From: Terriglobia bacterium
GTDB taxonomy: Bacteria; Acidobacteriota; Terriglobia; Acidiferrales; UBA7541
Reading direction: 5' to 3'
NCBI GenBank assembly: GCA_020073375.1
Contig: JAIQFG010000004.1
Coordinates: 1-64,000, forward strand
DNA: 64,000 nt
Shown in pieces: positions 1 to 8,464 of the stretch. The first letter of the stretch is position 1. The number at the start of each line of letters is the position of its first letter. Below the pieces are notes generated by a model. The model did not search any database. It saw only the letters and a list, made by a program, of their open reading frames with translations, and was not told the origin of the DNA. Both the position numbers and the translations under genes were made by a program.

Positions 1-50
1 GCGCCGCACGCGCGGCTCTCCCGCTGCGGTCATGGTCAATGAGGGTGGAT

Positions 51-1415
51 CTACTTCGCCGTTGGCGCGGGCTCCCCTTTGCCGGTATAGCGCAGCACGT
101 ACAGTCCCCACTGTTTGTCCGTGATGAAGATGTTGCCGCGCGTATCGACTAGGACATCCTCGGTCTGGTTGACCAGCTTGGTTTTGGGCATGACCCCGAT
201 GCGCTTGGTGGGTTGAGGCGGGATGAACCAGCCCACTTCCCGCGGCATCCGCGGATCCTCGATATTGAAAATACGCAGGCCGGCGTTGAAGTAGGTGAGG
301 TAGATCAGGTCGCCCTGTTTTTCGACGTCGGGCAGGTGATACTCCAGGTTCGTGTTGTGTGGTCCGAAGCGGCCGCCCTTGTCGCAGAAATTCTTGTAGG
401 GCGCGTCCTTCGGCGGCGCGGGCAAGGGGAACATGGACATCAGCCGCGGATGTGCGGGAATCTTGATGTCGATCATGGCCACGTGGTCGAGCGGGTCGGT
501 GTCGCAGTTCTCGGCGCTGGTTTCCGAGTGCGAGAACAGCAGCGGCTTGCCTGGAATTTTCAATACGTCATGCACGCCCTGCTGCCCCGCAAGAATAAAT
601 GGCGGGCTCATGTCCAGCCGGCCGATCTGCTTCGGGTGCGCGATGTCGCTGATGTCCAGAAGAATGATCGCTGGGCCGTAGCCCAGATAGGCAATGTCGC
701 CGTCAATGTAGGCCGGCCCGTGATATCCGGGATTTGTGGGCGAAGGGCTGCTGTTGTCCACGATGGGCGGCTCGCCCTCTTTTTGTCCCGGAAGCCACCA
801 GCGCGAAGCTTCCTTCGGATCTTTCGGATCGCTGATGTCCAGAAAAACCAGAATATTTCCCCGGTAGCCCGGCATGTTCGCCGAGACGTTGACGTACTTG
901 CCGCCCGGGTACCCGATGCGATGCGTGCCCAGGCCGCCCGTCTTCCAGCGGGAGAGTTCCTTCGGATTGACGGGATCGCTGATGTCCCACACGATCAGTC
1001 CCTCATCGAATGGCTTGCTCGCATCGCCTCCCCAACTGGGATAGAGCTGCTCCATCGCCGTGACCATGATGTTGTCGTGCAGTTCCATCTGAATGGTGAA
1101 AGTATTGTCGGGGCCGGGAATGTGTTTGACGACTTTCGGATTGGCGGCGTCGGTGACGTCGACGATCGTCCAGCCGCGTTCCCAAAGGTGCGACATGTAG
1201 AGATACCATTTGTCGCCCGCGTGCTTGATCGCCAGCTTGAAAGCACCGTGCCCGTTCAAATCGCTGTAGCCGATCGGCTTCATGTTGCTGGATTCCCAAC
1301 CAGCGGGGATTTTGTCGGCGGCCGCCCGGCGCGAAAATGGAAACGCGCAAAGCGCCGCCAGGATGGCTGTCCCGAAAATTACCCGCCAAAGCGAACCTGC
1401 AATTGCGCGATTCAT
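51..1415 (-). CDS. Secreted LVIVD-repeat beta-propeller protein
   Basis: This 454-residue protein begins with a basic N-terminus and a hydrophobic segment (about residues 8-33) that looks like a signal peptide. At least four LVIVD-type repeats are visible: GLIVWDISDPVNPKELSRW, NILVFLDISDPKDPKEA, IILLDISDIAHPKQIGRLD and LRIFNIEDPRMPREVGWF. Such repeats form an extracytoplasmic beta-propeller whose substrate is unknown. The ATG is preceded by GGAGAG. A second, larger member of the family lies at 29979-31580, and both end in a similar GLYVLRYTG/GLHILRLTG strand. No catalytic motif is recognised, so the family call is firm but the function is open. Confidence 0.85.
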   Translation of the reverse strand: MNRAIAGSLWRVIFGTAILAALCAFPFSRRAAADKIPAGWESSNMKPIGYSDLNGHGAFKLAIKHAGDKWYLYMSHLWERGWTIVDVTDAANPKVVKHIPGPDNTFTIQMELHDNIMVTAMEQLYPSWGGDASKPFDEGLIVWDISDPVNPKELSRWKTGGLGTHRIGYPGGKYVNVSANMPGYRGNILVFLDISDPKDPKEASRWWLPGQKEGEPPIVDNSSPSPTNPGYHGPAYIDGDIAYLGYGPAIILLDISDIAHPKQIGRLDMSPPFILAGQQGVHDVLKIPGKPLLFSHSETSAENCDTDPLDHVAMIDIKIPAHPRLMSMFPLPAPPKDAPYKNFCDKGGRFGPHNTNLEYHLPDVEKQGDLIYLTYFNAGLRIFNIEDPRMPREVGWFIPPQPTKRIGVMPKTKLVNQTEDVLVDTRGNIFITDKQWGLYVLRYTGKGEPAPTAK

Positions 1416-1722
1416 CGGATCTCTCCACTGGAAGATCTAGGGTATCGAACTTGAATATGCGCGTTGAACATGCGGCGCGCGCTTCCGATGATACTACTTT
1501 ACCTTCCTGCGGGAGATCGGAAGCCCGAATCTCGCGGCGGCCACATCCTCTTCGGATAAGAACTCTCCCCTCCGATTCGCGCCGGCAACCCGGGCGCGGC
1601 CTTTCCGCAGGAGGCTGAAGCAAGAGATGAGAATTCCTCCTTGTTCCTGGTGGGCCGGCTCTATATACTCCATTCAGTCCTCGTAATTTTAAAAATGCAG
1701 TTCCCACAGTCGGGGGTGGGTC
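1416..1722. other. Gene-less divergent intergenic region
   Basis: This 307-bp gap separates the minus-strand LVIVD gene from the plus-strand glycosyltransferase, so it should hold both promoters. I see no RNA gene, repeat of the dispersed families or convincing small ORF in it. Confidence 0.5.
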
Positions 1723-2634
1723 TTGCGCCAAACCTTGCTTTCGGCTGCGGCTATTGCCGCGGCTGCTAATCCGTGTATCTGTGCACCCACGCGTTCCAAA
1801 ATTCGCGTGACCGTGGTCATCCCGACCCTCGATGAAGCTGCCCGAATTCGTTCGGCCGTAGAAGCCCTGAGTTGGGCCGATGAAATTATTGTTGCCGACG
1901 GGGGCTCGACCGATCGCACTCCCGAACTCGCCGGTGAAGCGGGGGCCAAGGTAATCGACGCCCGCGGAGGAACCATCGCCTCGCAACGCAACGCGGGAAT
2001 CGCGGCGGCCACCAATCGCTGGATTCTCGCGCTCGATACCGACGAACGCGTTCCCGACCAACTTCGAGACGAGATTGCCGCGGCTGTGGACGCCCCGCTC
2101 CACCAGGCCTATCGCATCCGCTTCCGCAATTTTTTTCTGGGCCGCGAAATCCGGCATGGCCGCTGGGGGTACGAATTCCACGTGCGCCTCTTCCAGTCCG
2201 ACCGGCGATTCCAGGAGAGGAACGTTCACGAAACACTGGAATCGGTGGGCGACCTGGGCTCATTGCGCAGCCCACTCGATCATAGCCCGTACCGCGACCT
2301 GAGTCATCAGATCGAGAAGATGGCACGCTATGCCCGCTGGGGCGGCGAGGATCTTGCCGTTCGCGGGCGACGGGCCAGCGCCGCGGATCTGACCTTCCGG
2401 CCCGTCTGGCGATTCTTCCGCGAATACCTTGTGTATGACGGATGGAAGGACGGCCGCGCGGGTCTCCTGCTGGCACTGCTGAGCGCGTGCTCGGCGCTGC
2501 TGAAGTACGCGCACCTGCAAGCCATCGAGTGGGAAACAACGGCCCAAACGATTCCGGCCGAGCAACTCATCCCGGTTCCATCTTCAATCAAGGACCCGGC
2601 GGCGGAAGCGTGGCCCACGCTCACGGATTTGTGA
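1723..2634 (+). CDS. Family 2 glycosyltransferase (WaaE/KdtX-like)
   Basis: The 303-residue protein has a GT-A fold start (VTVVIPTLDEAARI, about residues 29-42), a nucleotide-sugar-binding segment (IIVADGGSTDRTPELA) and the DXD-like ALDTDERVP. The layout matches the lipopolysaccharide core glucosyltransferase group of GT2. A C-terminal hydrophobic stretch (AGLLLALLSACSALLKY) suggests membrane association. The assigned start is TTG; a GTG at 1807 lies just at the first core strand and would be too short. The polysaccharide deacetylase gene follows after 13 bp, so the two are probably co-transcribed for envelope glycan synthesis or modification. Confidence 0.85.
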   Translation: MRQTLLSAAAIAAAANPCICAPTRSKIRVTVVIPTLDEAARIRSAVEALSWADEIIVADGGSTDRTPELAGEAGAKVIDARGGTIASQRNAGIAAATNRWILALDTDERVPDQLRDEIAAAVDAPLHQAYRIRFRNFFLGREIRHGRWGYEFHVRLFQSDRRFQERNVHETLESVGDLGSLRSPLDHSPYRDLSHQIEKMARYARWGGEDLAVRGRRASAADLTFRPVWRFFREYLVYDGWKDGRAGLLLALLSACSALLKYAHLQAIEWETTAQTIPAEQLIPVPSSIKDPAAEAWPTLTDL

Positions 2635-2647
2635 ACGAGACGCTGCC

Positions 2648-3367
2648 TTGCTGACATTCCCCATTTTGACGTACCACAAGGTGCAGGCCATTCCGCCCAC
2701 TCCCGGGTACTTGTGCAACTACGTCCTTCCCGCGCAGTTTGAACGGCAGATGGCGGCGCTCGAAGCCTGGGGATACACGTCCATCACGCTGGAGCAATGG
2801 GTTGAGATCCGCTCCGGGCGCAGGATGCCGCCGAAGCGCCCGATCGCCATTACCTTCGACGACGGCTATCGCTCTATCTACGAAAACGCCTGGCCCGTGC
2901 TGCGTACCCGCGCAATGACGGCGACGGTCTTTCTCGTCGCCGGAAGCATCGGTGAAACCAATCGCTGGGTCACGGAAGAAGCGCAAGAACAACTTTTGAA
3001 CCGGAACGAGATTGCTGAGATGTGCGCCGGCGGCGTCTGTTTCGGCTCGCATACCTTCACCCACAGGCCGCTCACCAATTTGCCCCAACCGGAAGCACTC
3101 CTGGAACTGACACGCTCAAGGACAGCACTGGAGTCCCTTCTCGGCCATCCTGTCACTTCGCTTGCCTATCCGTACAACAAGCATAATCGCTGGGTTCGCG
3201 CCATCGCCCGGCGCGCCGGGTATCAGTCCGCGGTCCTGGGCCGTGGAAGGCTCAACGCGCGCTGGACCAATCCGCAGGCGCTGATGCGCATCGCCGTGGA
3301 CCTCCGTATGACGATCGAGGAATTTGAAAGCCGGCTCTGCCGCCCCCGGCTTGCAACCGGCCTCTAG
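2648..3367 (+). CDS. Polysaccharide deacetylase (NodB/CE4 domain)
   Basis: This 239-residue protein carries the CE4 signature: ILTYHKV at the N-terminus, the metal/catalytic motif ITFDDGYRSIYENA (about residues 68-81) and the zinc-binding GSHTFTHRPL (about 132-141). It should remove N-acetyl or related acyl groups from a sugar polymer. No signal peptide is evident. The start is TTG, 13 bp after the stop of the glycosyltransferase, so the pair looks like an operon acting on one surface glycan. The exact substrate cannot be read from sequence. Confidence 0.85.
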   Translation: MLTFPILTYHKVQAIPPTPGYLCNYVLPAQFERQMAALEAWGYTSITLEQWVEIRSGRRMPPKRPIAITFDDGYRSIYENAWPVLRTRAMTATVFLVAGSIGETNRWVTEEAQEQLLNRNEIAEMCAGGVCFGSHTFTHRPLTNLPQPEALLELTRSRTALESLLGHPVTSLAYPYNKHNRWVRAIARRAGYQSAVLGRGRLNARWTNPQALMRIAVDLRMTIEEFESRLCRPRLATGL

Positions 3368-3576
3368 GACATATGGGACGGCTCCACGCGATGAACTGGC
3401 CCGGACATCAAACCTGGCAACCCAGGGACTATGCCGTAACTCTATATACGTCAAATAGATAAATCCGCCTGGGCAGTACTAGACACCGGGTACCCAAAAT
3501 TATGACTCCGTCGAACCATTGTGCCTAACCGCTCCAGAAGCGAACATCGGGATAGAAGGGTGCGTCATTTAGATTT

Positions 3577-3582
3577 AGGAGG
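3577..3582 (+). promoter_or_regulatory. Strong RBS fixing a TTG start of adk
   Basis: A perfect AGGAGG lies 6 nt before a TTG codon at 3589. It favours translation from the TTG rather than from the in-frame ATG at 3661 that directly precedes the kinase core. Confidence 0.7.
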
Positions 3583-3588
3583 ACCACT

Positions 3589-4317
3589 TTGAACGGTCTC
3601 GATTTTCAAAACCAGAAAAGCGTTCAACAGGGCCCCGGAACTATCTGGAATTGTGCGCGCATGGTAATCCTGCTCGGGCCTCCCGGAGCGGGCAAAGGCA
3701 CGCAAGCGCAACGCATTGCCAGTCAAATCGGATTGCAGCACATCTCCACCGGTGACATGCTGCGCGACAACATCCGCCGCAACACGGAGCTGGCGAGAAA
3801 AGCGAAACCCCTCATTGAACGCGGCGAACTGGTTCCCGACCACATCATCCTGGGCATGGTGCAGGAGTGCATCGCGCAGTCGAATTCCGCGAACGGCTTC
3901 ATCCTGGATGGATTTCCGCGGACGCTGGCGCAGGCGCGAGGACTGGATGGAATTATCCGGTACTACAAATCCCAGTCCACTACCGTGGTGAACATCGCCG
4001 TGCAGCCGGAGTTTCTGATTCGCCGCATGACGAACCGCCGAATCTGCAAAGCGCACGGCCACATTTTCAGCCTGATCGACCATCCCCCGATGAATGAAGG
4101 CATCTGCGACGTGGACGGCAGCGAGTTGATCCATCGCCCGGACGACAACGAGGCCGTGATCCGCGAGCGCATTCACACTTACGAATGTCACACCCGCCCG
4201 TTGATCGACTACTACTCATCCCGCGGCCTGCTGCGCGAAGTGCAGGGCGTGGGAGAACCGGATGCGGTCATGGCAAATATCATGAAAATTCTCGACAAGG
4301 ATGACTCGTCGAAATAG
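3589..4317 (+). CDS. adk: Adenylate kinase with N-terminal extension
   Basis: Adenylate kinase interconverts ATP + AMP and 2 ADP. The P-loop GPPGAGKGTQAQ is clear (about residues 30-41), followed by the AMP-binding region STGDMLRDNIRRNT, DGFPRTLAQA and the LID region with RRICKAHGHIF and GICDVDGSELIHRPDDN. The LID carries C-x2-H and C-x2-D, a set able to bind zinc in place of four cysteines. The perfect AGGAGG at 3577 places the start at TTG 3589, giving 242 residues with 24 ahead of the core; the alternative ATG at 3661 gives the usual ~218. It is not next to ribosomal genes, so it may be a second copy. Confidence 0.9.
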   Translation: MNGLDFQNQKSVQQGPGTIWNCARMVILLGPPGAGKGTQAQRIASQIGLQHISTGDMLRDNIRRNTELARKAKPLIERGELVPDHIILGMVQECIAQSNSANGFILDGFPRTLAQARGLDGIIRYYKSQSTTVVNIAVQPEFLIRRMTNRRICKAHGHIFSLIDHPPMNEGICDVDGSELIHRPDDNEAVIRERIHTYECHTRPLIDYYSSRGLLREVQGVGEPDAVMANIMKILDKDDSSK

Positions 4318-4393
4318 ATGGCCGCAGTGACGCCGCTGCTCTTTTCATTTTGAGGATTACGCAAAAAGGCGAAATTCCCAGGAGGTGCTCATT

Positions 4394-4648
4394 TTGGACA
4401 ACCTCGCTAGTCAGAATCAGGGAAGGTCAAATCAGAAGCTGTGGCAGGCCGTGATCAGCAGCGCGCTTGCGGATTGGGTGCGCGGCCCGGCGCGGCACAA
4501 GGAAAAGGCCGAATACTTTCTTTTCCACGACCAGGACGACTTCCCGTTCGTGTGCCGCTTCGCCGGACTGAATCCGGAATCGGTTCGGGAGTCCCTCTGG
4601 CTGATCCGCGCGCAGGCGGTCGTCGATTCGAAATCAAACGCCGCATAG
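4394..4648 (+). CDS. Small hypothetical protein (84 aa)
   Basis: The start is TTG 4394, chosen because a perfect AGGAGG (4380-4385) lies 8 nt upstream; an in-frame GTG at 4385 overlaps that site. The product is a soluble 84-residue protein with ALADWVRGPARHKEKAEYFLF near the middle and a helical C-terminus (ESVRESLWLIRAQAVVDSK). I do not recognise a family. It follows adk by 76 bp on the same strand with the same TTG/AGGAGG arrangement, so it may share a transcript. A DNA-binding-like small helical protein is possible but unsupported. Confidence 0.65.
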   Translation: MDNLASQNQGRSNQKLWQAVISSALADWVRGPARHKEKAEYFLFHDQDDFPFVCRFAGLNPESVRESLWLIRAQAVVDSKSNAA

Positions 4649-4679
4649 TCCCCGGGCCGCACCGCGGTTCTCAAACCCG

Positions 4680-4705
4680 GCCGCGCAGCAGCATCGCTGC
4701 GCGGC
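4680..4705 (+). terminator. GC-rich hairpin after the 84-aa gene
   Basis: A perfect 10-bp stem (GCCGCGCAGC / GCTGCGCGGC) with a 6-nt loop lies 31 bp after the stop. It has no T-tract, so it may be an mRNA 3' hairpin rather than a classic intrinsic terminator. Confidence 0.45.
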
Positions 4706-4899
4706 TCGACCCGCAACGCTCGTGTCCTGATCCGCGCCCGCCCCGGACAACCTCGCCGTTGTTGCCAAATAGGGTTATTCATCCACCCCGCATGTGGTGT
4801 TGTTAAATCGGATCAATCCTCTATTTCTGTCTGCCCGCTCCTTGCGGAATCATACTAAAATCCTTTCTATCCGAATACTGAGAGTCGAGGAAAATTGAA

Positions 4900-5235
4900 T
4901 TGTCCACGATCGAACGACGCCGTGCCGAGAGATTCAACTTTGGGATGCCAATTACAGTGTGCTGGACTATTGGCGATGACCGCCGCAAAGCCCAGACAAT
5001 CACGCAGGACGTGAGCGCCGGAGGCTTGTATTTCTATTTGCCGGAAGCCATCCCGGACGGCACCGCCGTGGAAGTAGAGATGACGCTGCCCACGGAAATC
5101 AGCCTGGGGGCGCCGGTAAGAGTCCGTTGCCTTGGGCACATCCAGCGATGCGTTCTGAAGCCGGGCGAATCGGCGGGTATGGCGACGAAGATTGAAAAGT
5201 ACGAATTCCTATCTGAAAACCAGGATGTCTCGTAG
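4900..5235 (+). CDS. PilZ-domain protein (c-di-GMP receptor type)
   Basis: This 111-residue single-domain PilZ protein keeps both ligand motifs of the family: an RxxxR in RRRAERF (R7/R11) and DxSxxG in DVSAGGLYF (about residues 37-45). It is therefore expected to bind cyclic di-GMP and act as a stand-alone receptor. The start is TTG with GAGG 9 nt upstream. Its target is unknown. A second PilZ protein, fused to TonB, lies 1.6 kb downstream and differs in lacking the arginine motif. Confidence 0.85.
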   Translation: MSTIERRRAERFNFGMPITVCWTIGDDRRKAQTITQDVSAGGLYFYLPEAIPDGTAVEVEMTLPTEISLGAPVRVRCLGHIQRCVLKPGESAGMATKIEKYEFLSENQDVS

Positions 5236-5360
5236 TTCCACGCTCCGTCCGCGATCTCCCACGGCGTGGCCTTGCTTGCTCACCGCGATCTAGACGAAAA
5301 ATCCTCTGAGAGCTTGATTCGGCGCAAAAATACGCTCAAATTCTTCCAGCCCCGCGAATA

Positions 5361-5960
5361 TTATTGGGATCGAGCATGGCAGGTGAACACAAACGCCGGC
5401 GGCAGGTTGCGCCAAACGATTTTGGATTGCACGGAACCGAAATACCGGCTGAGCAAAGGCCGCAGGTTCAACCGGCACAGGCGGCCTCCCACGAATTGCA
5501 TGCCGTGAATGTATTGAAACTGGGTGAATACCGATTTGTGGTGCAGAAAGGGCGAGAGCCGCTGAAACAGCGCCTGGCGGTCATCTTCGGGCATGAATGC
5601 CAGCCCAAGGGACGATATCACGGCGTCGACTTTCTGGATGCCCCGGCGACGCAGTTCCGCGTCCAGATTTTCCGCGCTGGAATTGATCAGGATTACGCGG
5701 GGGTCGGAGATGCTTTGCTGCAGGCACTCAAAAAAACGGGGATTGATTTCAAAAACCAGCAGCTTGGCGCGCGGCGGCAACTGCGCCAGCAGCGCCCGGG
5801 TGATGGCCCCGGTTCCCGCTCCGAGCTCCAGCGCCACGCGGGTCCTCGCCAGCGTCCGCGGCTCCAGCATCGCCGTGGCCAGAAAACGGGAGCTCGGCGA
5901 AATCGCCGCGACCGTCTGGAAGTTGTTCAGCGCTTCCGCTACGAATGTTTTCAAACTCAT
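5361..5960 (-). CDS. Small SAM-dependent methyltransferase (PmtA/rRNA-dimethylase-like)
   Basis: The 199-residue protein has a class I methyltransferase fold: the glycine-rich loop VALELGAGTGAITRALL (about residues 43-59), acidic residue in LLVFEINPRFFECL, and SSLGLAFMPEDDRQ after strand 4. This arrangement matches small phospholipid N-methyltransferase-like proteins (COG3963), so membrane lipid head-group methylation is the leading guess. It converges on the PilZ gene with a short gap and no partner gene nearby. The substrate is not determined by what I can see. Confidence 0.75.
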   Translation of the reverse strand: MSLKTFVAEALNNFQTVAAISPSSRFLATAMLEPRTLARTRVALELGAGTGAITRALLAQLPPRAKLLVFEINPRFFECLQQSISDPRVILINSSAENLDAELRRRGIQKVDAVISSLGLAFMPEDDRQALFQRLSPFLHHKSVFTQFQYIHGMQFVGGRLCRLNLRPLLSRYFGSVQSKIVWRNLPPAFVFTCHARSQ

Positions 5961-6142
5961 GGTTGTCGATCACCCAAGAATGTGTCGCGGTCCCGCCCGC
6001 TTCCCCTTTCTGAAGCACGCGCGGAAATCCGGCTGCGAAAATTTGGCGATGCCCGGAACATTCTGCCCTATCGCATCCAGTCCTGCCACGAACTTCTTTT
6101 CGGATGGCTTTAGTGTACTCCCACATCAGGCACGGCGCGGAG

Positions 6143-6415
6143 TTATTTCACTCGGGTGAGGAACGCAACGTATCCGCACAATAGCATCGCAATGGCGCAC
6201 ACCAGGCATTTCAGGCGCGTTGGGCTGTCGGGACAATGCTCGCGGTGCAGCGGAAGGGGCGAGAGCCACGTGCTCATTGAATTCCATCGCGCCTCGGGAA
6301 GTTTGCTTCTCAGTTCCACGTTCATGCGATACAAATAATAATTGCCCAGCACGAAGAAGAGCGCGCTCGCCGCCCCAAACATGATCGACAATCCGTGCCA
6401 CGGCGCGGCGCTCAC
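6143..6415 (-). CDS. Small two-TM membrane protein
   Basis: A 90-residue hypothetical protein with two hydrophobic segments, at about residues 8-26 (LSIMFGAASALFFVLGNYY) and near the C-terminus (LVCAIAMLLCGYVAFL), separated by a polar 40-residue loop. It reads in the same direction as the methyltransferase downstream. No family is recognised. An overlapping frame on the same strand is not supported because only this one gives clean membrane helices. Confidence 0.6.
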   Translation of the reverse strand: MSAAPWHGLSIMFGAASALFFVLGNYYLYRMNVELRSKLPEARWNSMSTWLSPLPLHREHCPDSPTRLKCLVCAIAMLLCGYVAFLTRVK

Positions 6416-6865
6416 GATTGATTCTCCCCGGCGTATGGAATGGCGATTTTCATAGAGGCTGGTCTGATTTTACCGAACTCCTCGCAAGCGTGCGTTACGA
6501 AATGGTCACGATAGTAATGGGACTGTCAATCGTGCCCCGCTTCGCCTTCTGCATTGCACCGAATTGGGACTGTTGTTGGTATGTCCAGACCAGCATTATC
6601 AGGAAATTCCGCACACAATTTGGCAGCAATTTAGTGGCTTAGACTGGCATTTACCGGAGTGCGCATGGAATTTCAACTTTTGGGCGCATCTGTTCCGCAG
6701 GCCTAGTTTCGATGCCCTGACAGGAACATTCATCTAACTGATTCACAAAGCTTTAAGTGCGGCTGCATTACGCGAATTTACCCCTCCCTGTGGACTCTGG
6801 ATTGCTACAAACAGCTGTGCCAATTGGGGACGCAGTGTTCGCTCCCCGGCATTGACCCGGCGACT
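6416..6865. other. Gene-less divergent region, relatively AT-rich
   Basis: About 450 bp between the small membrane protein and the PilZ-TonB gene, with visibly lower GC than its surroundings. Short ORFs here have no coding look. It probably contains the two divergent promoters. A TTG at 6824 could extend the downstream gene into it. Confidence 0.45.
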
Positions 6866-8332
6866 ATGTCCACGGCCCCTCTACCCACCGATCGAACCTC
6901 GGAGAAGAAACTGCGCAGCCGTCCGCCCCGCCTGCGCGTTGAAAAATTGATGTACGTCGACCTCGGCATGGAAAATGGAGGCTTCCCAATTAACCTCAGC
7001 GAAGGCGGAATGGCTTTCCATGGGGTTCGGGCGATGCGCAAAGATCAGCCGTTGCAGGTCAGATTCACGCTGCCCGGCCTGCGTTCGCCGGTGGAATCCG
7101 CCGCCCAAATTGTCTGGCTCAACAAATTGGAAAAAGGCGGCGGCATGCAGTTTATCGACATGCCGGAAACCTCGGCGCGCCTGTTGCGGGAGTGGCTCTC
7201 ATTGCAGACGTCGGTTCGCAGCCTGGCGGATACCAACCCGATCGCGCGCCCGCCTGCCGATATGAAGAGCATTCAACCTGCTCCAGCCATTCGCCCCGTA
7301 GCACGAGCCGACCGGCCGCCGCGCAATATTTACGCGCGGGCCGTTGCGGCGTCCATGAACCTGGAATCCAATCCGGCGGAGGCGGCAAAAATAATCGCCT
7401 CCGGGAACATGAAAGCAATTCCCGCGCGCCCGGTTGAAATACCTAAAACCTCGGCATTCCGAAATCCGCTTCTGAAGCAGGAAACGCGAAGTCTATGGAG
7501 TGTTTCGTTTCCATTCGTGGTGGTGACGGGTCTGGGCCTCGCGGCATTTCTCGGCGTTGCCTCCTACCGGCTCCAATGGCGATTCGATGTTCCCGTAGCC
7601 ATCCCGAATCCAGCGCCTTTGTTTAGCGAAATGAGAGCTGAGCCCTCGCCGCGGCATTCCCCGGAAAGGCAGCACGCGAACTCTCCTTCGAGCATCCCCT
7701 ACAATATTGGATCTGAGACCTACCCCTCTGCCGCGCCGGAAATCGATACGCTGCAAACGCGGGAAGAGCCCGGCGTCACCGAGGAAGCGGCACCTGATCT
7801 TCCTCCTGCAAAGAAGTTCGTGCCGCTGAAAATGAAACCGCCCCGCGCGGCTTCCCGCAAATCAGGAACGGGCTCCGGGCGCATGACGCCGAGTGTGGCG
7901 CAAAAATCCATGGCCGAAGCGGCGCCGCCCGCGGCCCTGCCATCGCCGAAACCCGAGATGATCGCCCAGCTTCCGGCTTCCCCCGCGACGGCACCGGCGC
8001 AGGCGCCTTCCCCCGCGACGGCTGTGCCTGAACCCGCCGCGCATGAGCCTGCCTCGCGAACTGGCGTGCTCGAACCGGCCCAGATCGTCTCGCGCAAGAG
8101 TCCGGTTTATCCATCGAGCGTGCGCGCCGCCGGCTTTTTTGGCTCGGTGGAATTGCATTTCACGATTGGCGTGGACGGCTCGGTGCATGATGTAAACGTG
8201 GTGAAGGGCAATCCTTTGCTGGGTCGCGCCGCCACCGAAGCCATGCAGTCCTGGCGTTATAAGCCCGCCCGCCGCGACGGTGTTCCGGTCGAGTCCGAAT
8301 CCAGCATGACGTTTGTCTTCGATTCCAACTAA
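6866..8332 (+). CDS. PilZ-TonB fusion protein
   Basis: The ATG at 6866 gives 488 residues; TTG 6824 would add 14. Order of parts: a PilZ-like domain (about residues 15-115, with INLSEGGMAFHG matching the (D/N)xSxxG motif but no RxxxR), a linker, one membrane segment (PFVVVTGLGLAAFLGVAS, about 218-235), a long Pro/Ala-rich periplasmic linker, and a C-terminal TonB domain (KSPVYPSSVRAAGFFGSVEL to WRYKPARRDGVPVE). Topology would put PilZ in the cytoplasm and TonB in the periplasm. TonB family members energise outer-membrane transport; the PilZ part suggests regulation, though loss of the arginines makes c-di-GMP binding doubtful. Confidence 0.85.
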   Translation: MSTAPLPTDRTSEKKLRSRPPRLRVEKLMYVDLGMENGGFPINLSEGGMAFHGVRAMRKDQPLQVRFTLPGLRSPVESAAQIVWLNKLEKGGGMQFIDMPETSARLLREWLSLQTSVRSLADTNPIARPPADMKSIQPAPAIRPVARADRPPRNIYARAVAASMNLESNPAEAAKIIASGNMKAIPARPVEIPKTSAFRNPLLKQETRSLWSVSFPFVVVTGLGLAAFLGVASYRLQWRFDVPVAIPNPAPLFSEMRAEPSPRHSPERQHANSPSSIPYNIGSETYPSAAPEIDTLQTREEPGVTEEAAPDLPPAKKFVPLKMKPPRAASRKSGTGSGRMTPSVAQKSMAEAAPPAALPSPKPEMIAQLPASPATAPAQAPSPATAVPEPAAHEPASRTGVLEPAQIVSRKSPVYPSSVRAAGFFGSVELHFTIGVDGSVHDVNVVKGNPLLGRAATEAMQSWRYKPARRDGVPVESESSMTFVFDSN

Positions 8333-8464
8333 TCGGGAAACACCCCTGCTCAACTCTCCAGATATCTGTGTGGAAAGAAATAATTTTGGGGGAATTCCAG
8401 CCCGCGGGTGCGGGCTGGGTATAACAGGAGCATGGCATCGGACCAAACGACGCCCCGGCGGTGC

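Noticed and set aside
213-1454. 413-codon frame opposite the first LVIVD gene
   Set aside because: Antisense shadow; the minus-strand frame has a signal peptide and clear repeats.
6418-6642. 74-codon frame in the AT-rich gap before PilZ-TonB
   Set aside because: No RBS, no family, unlike codon use; probably chance.
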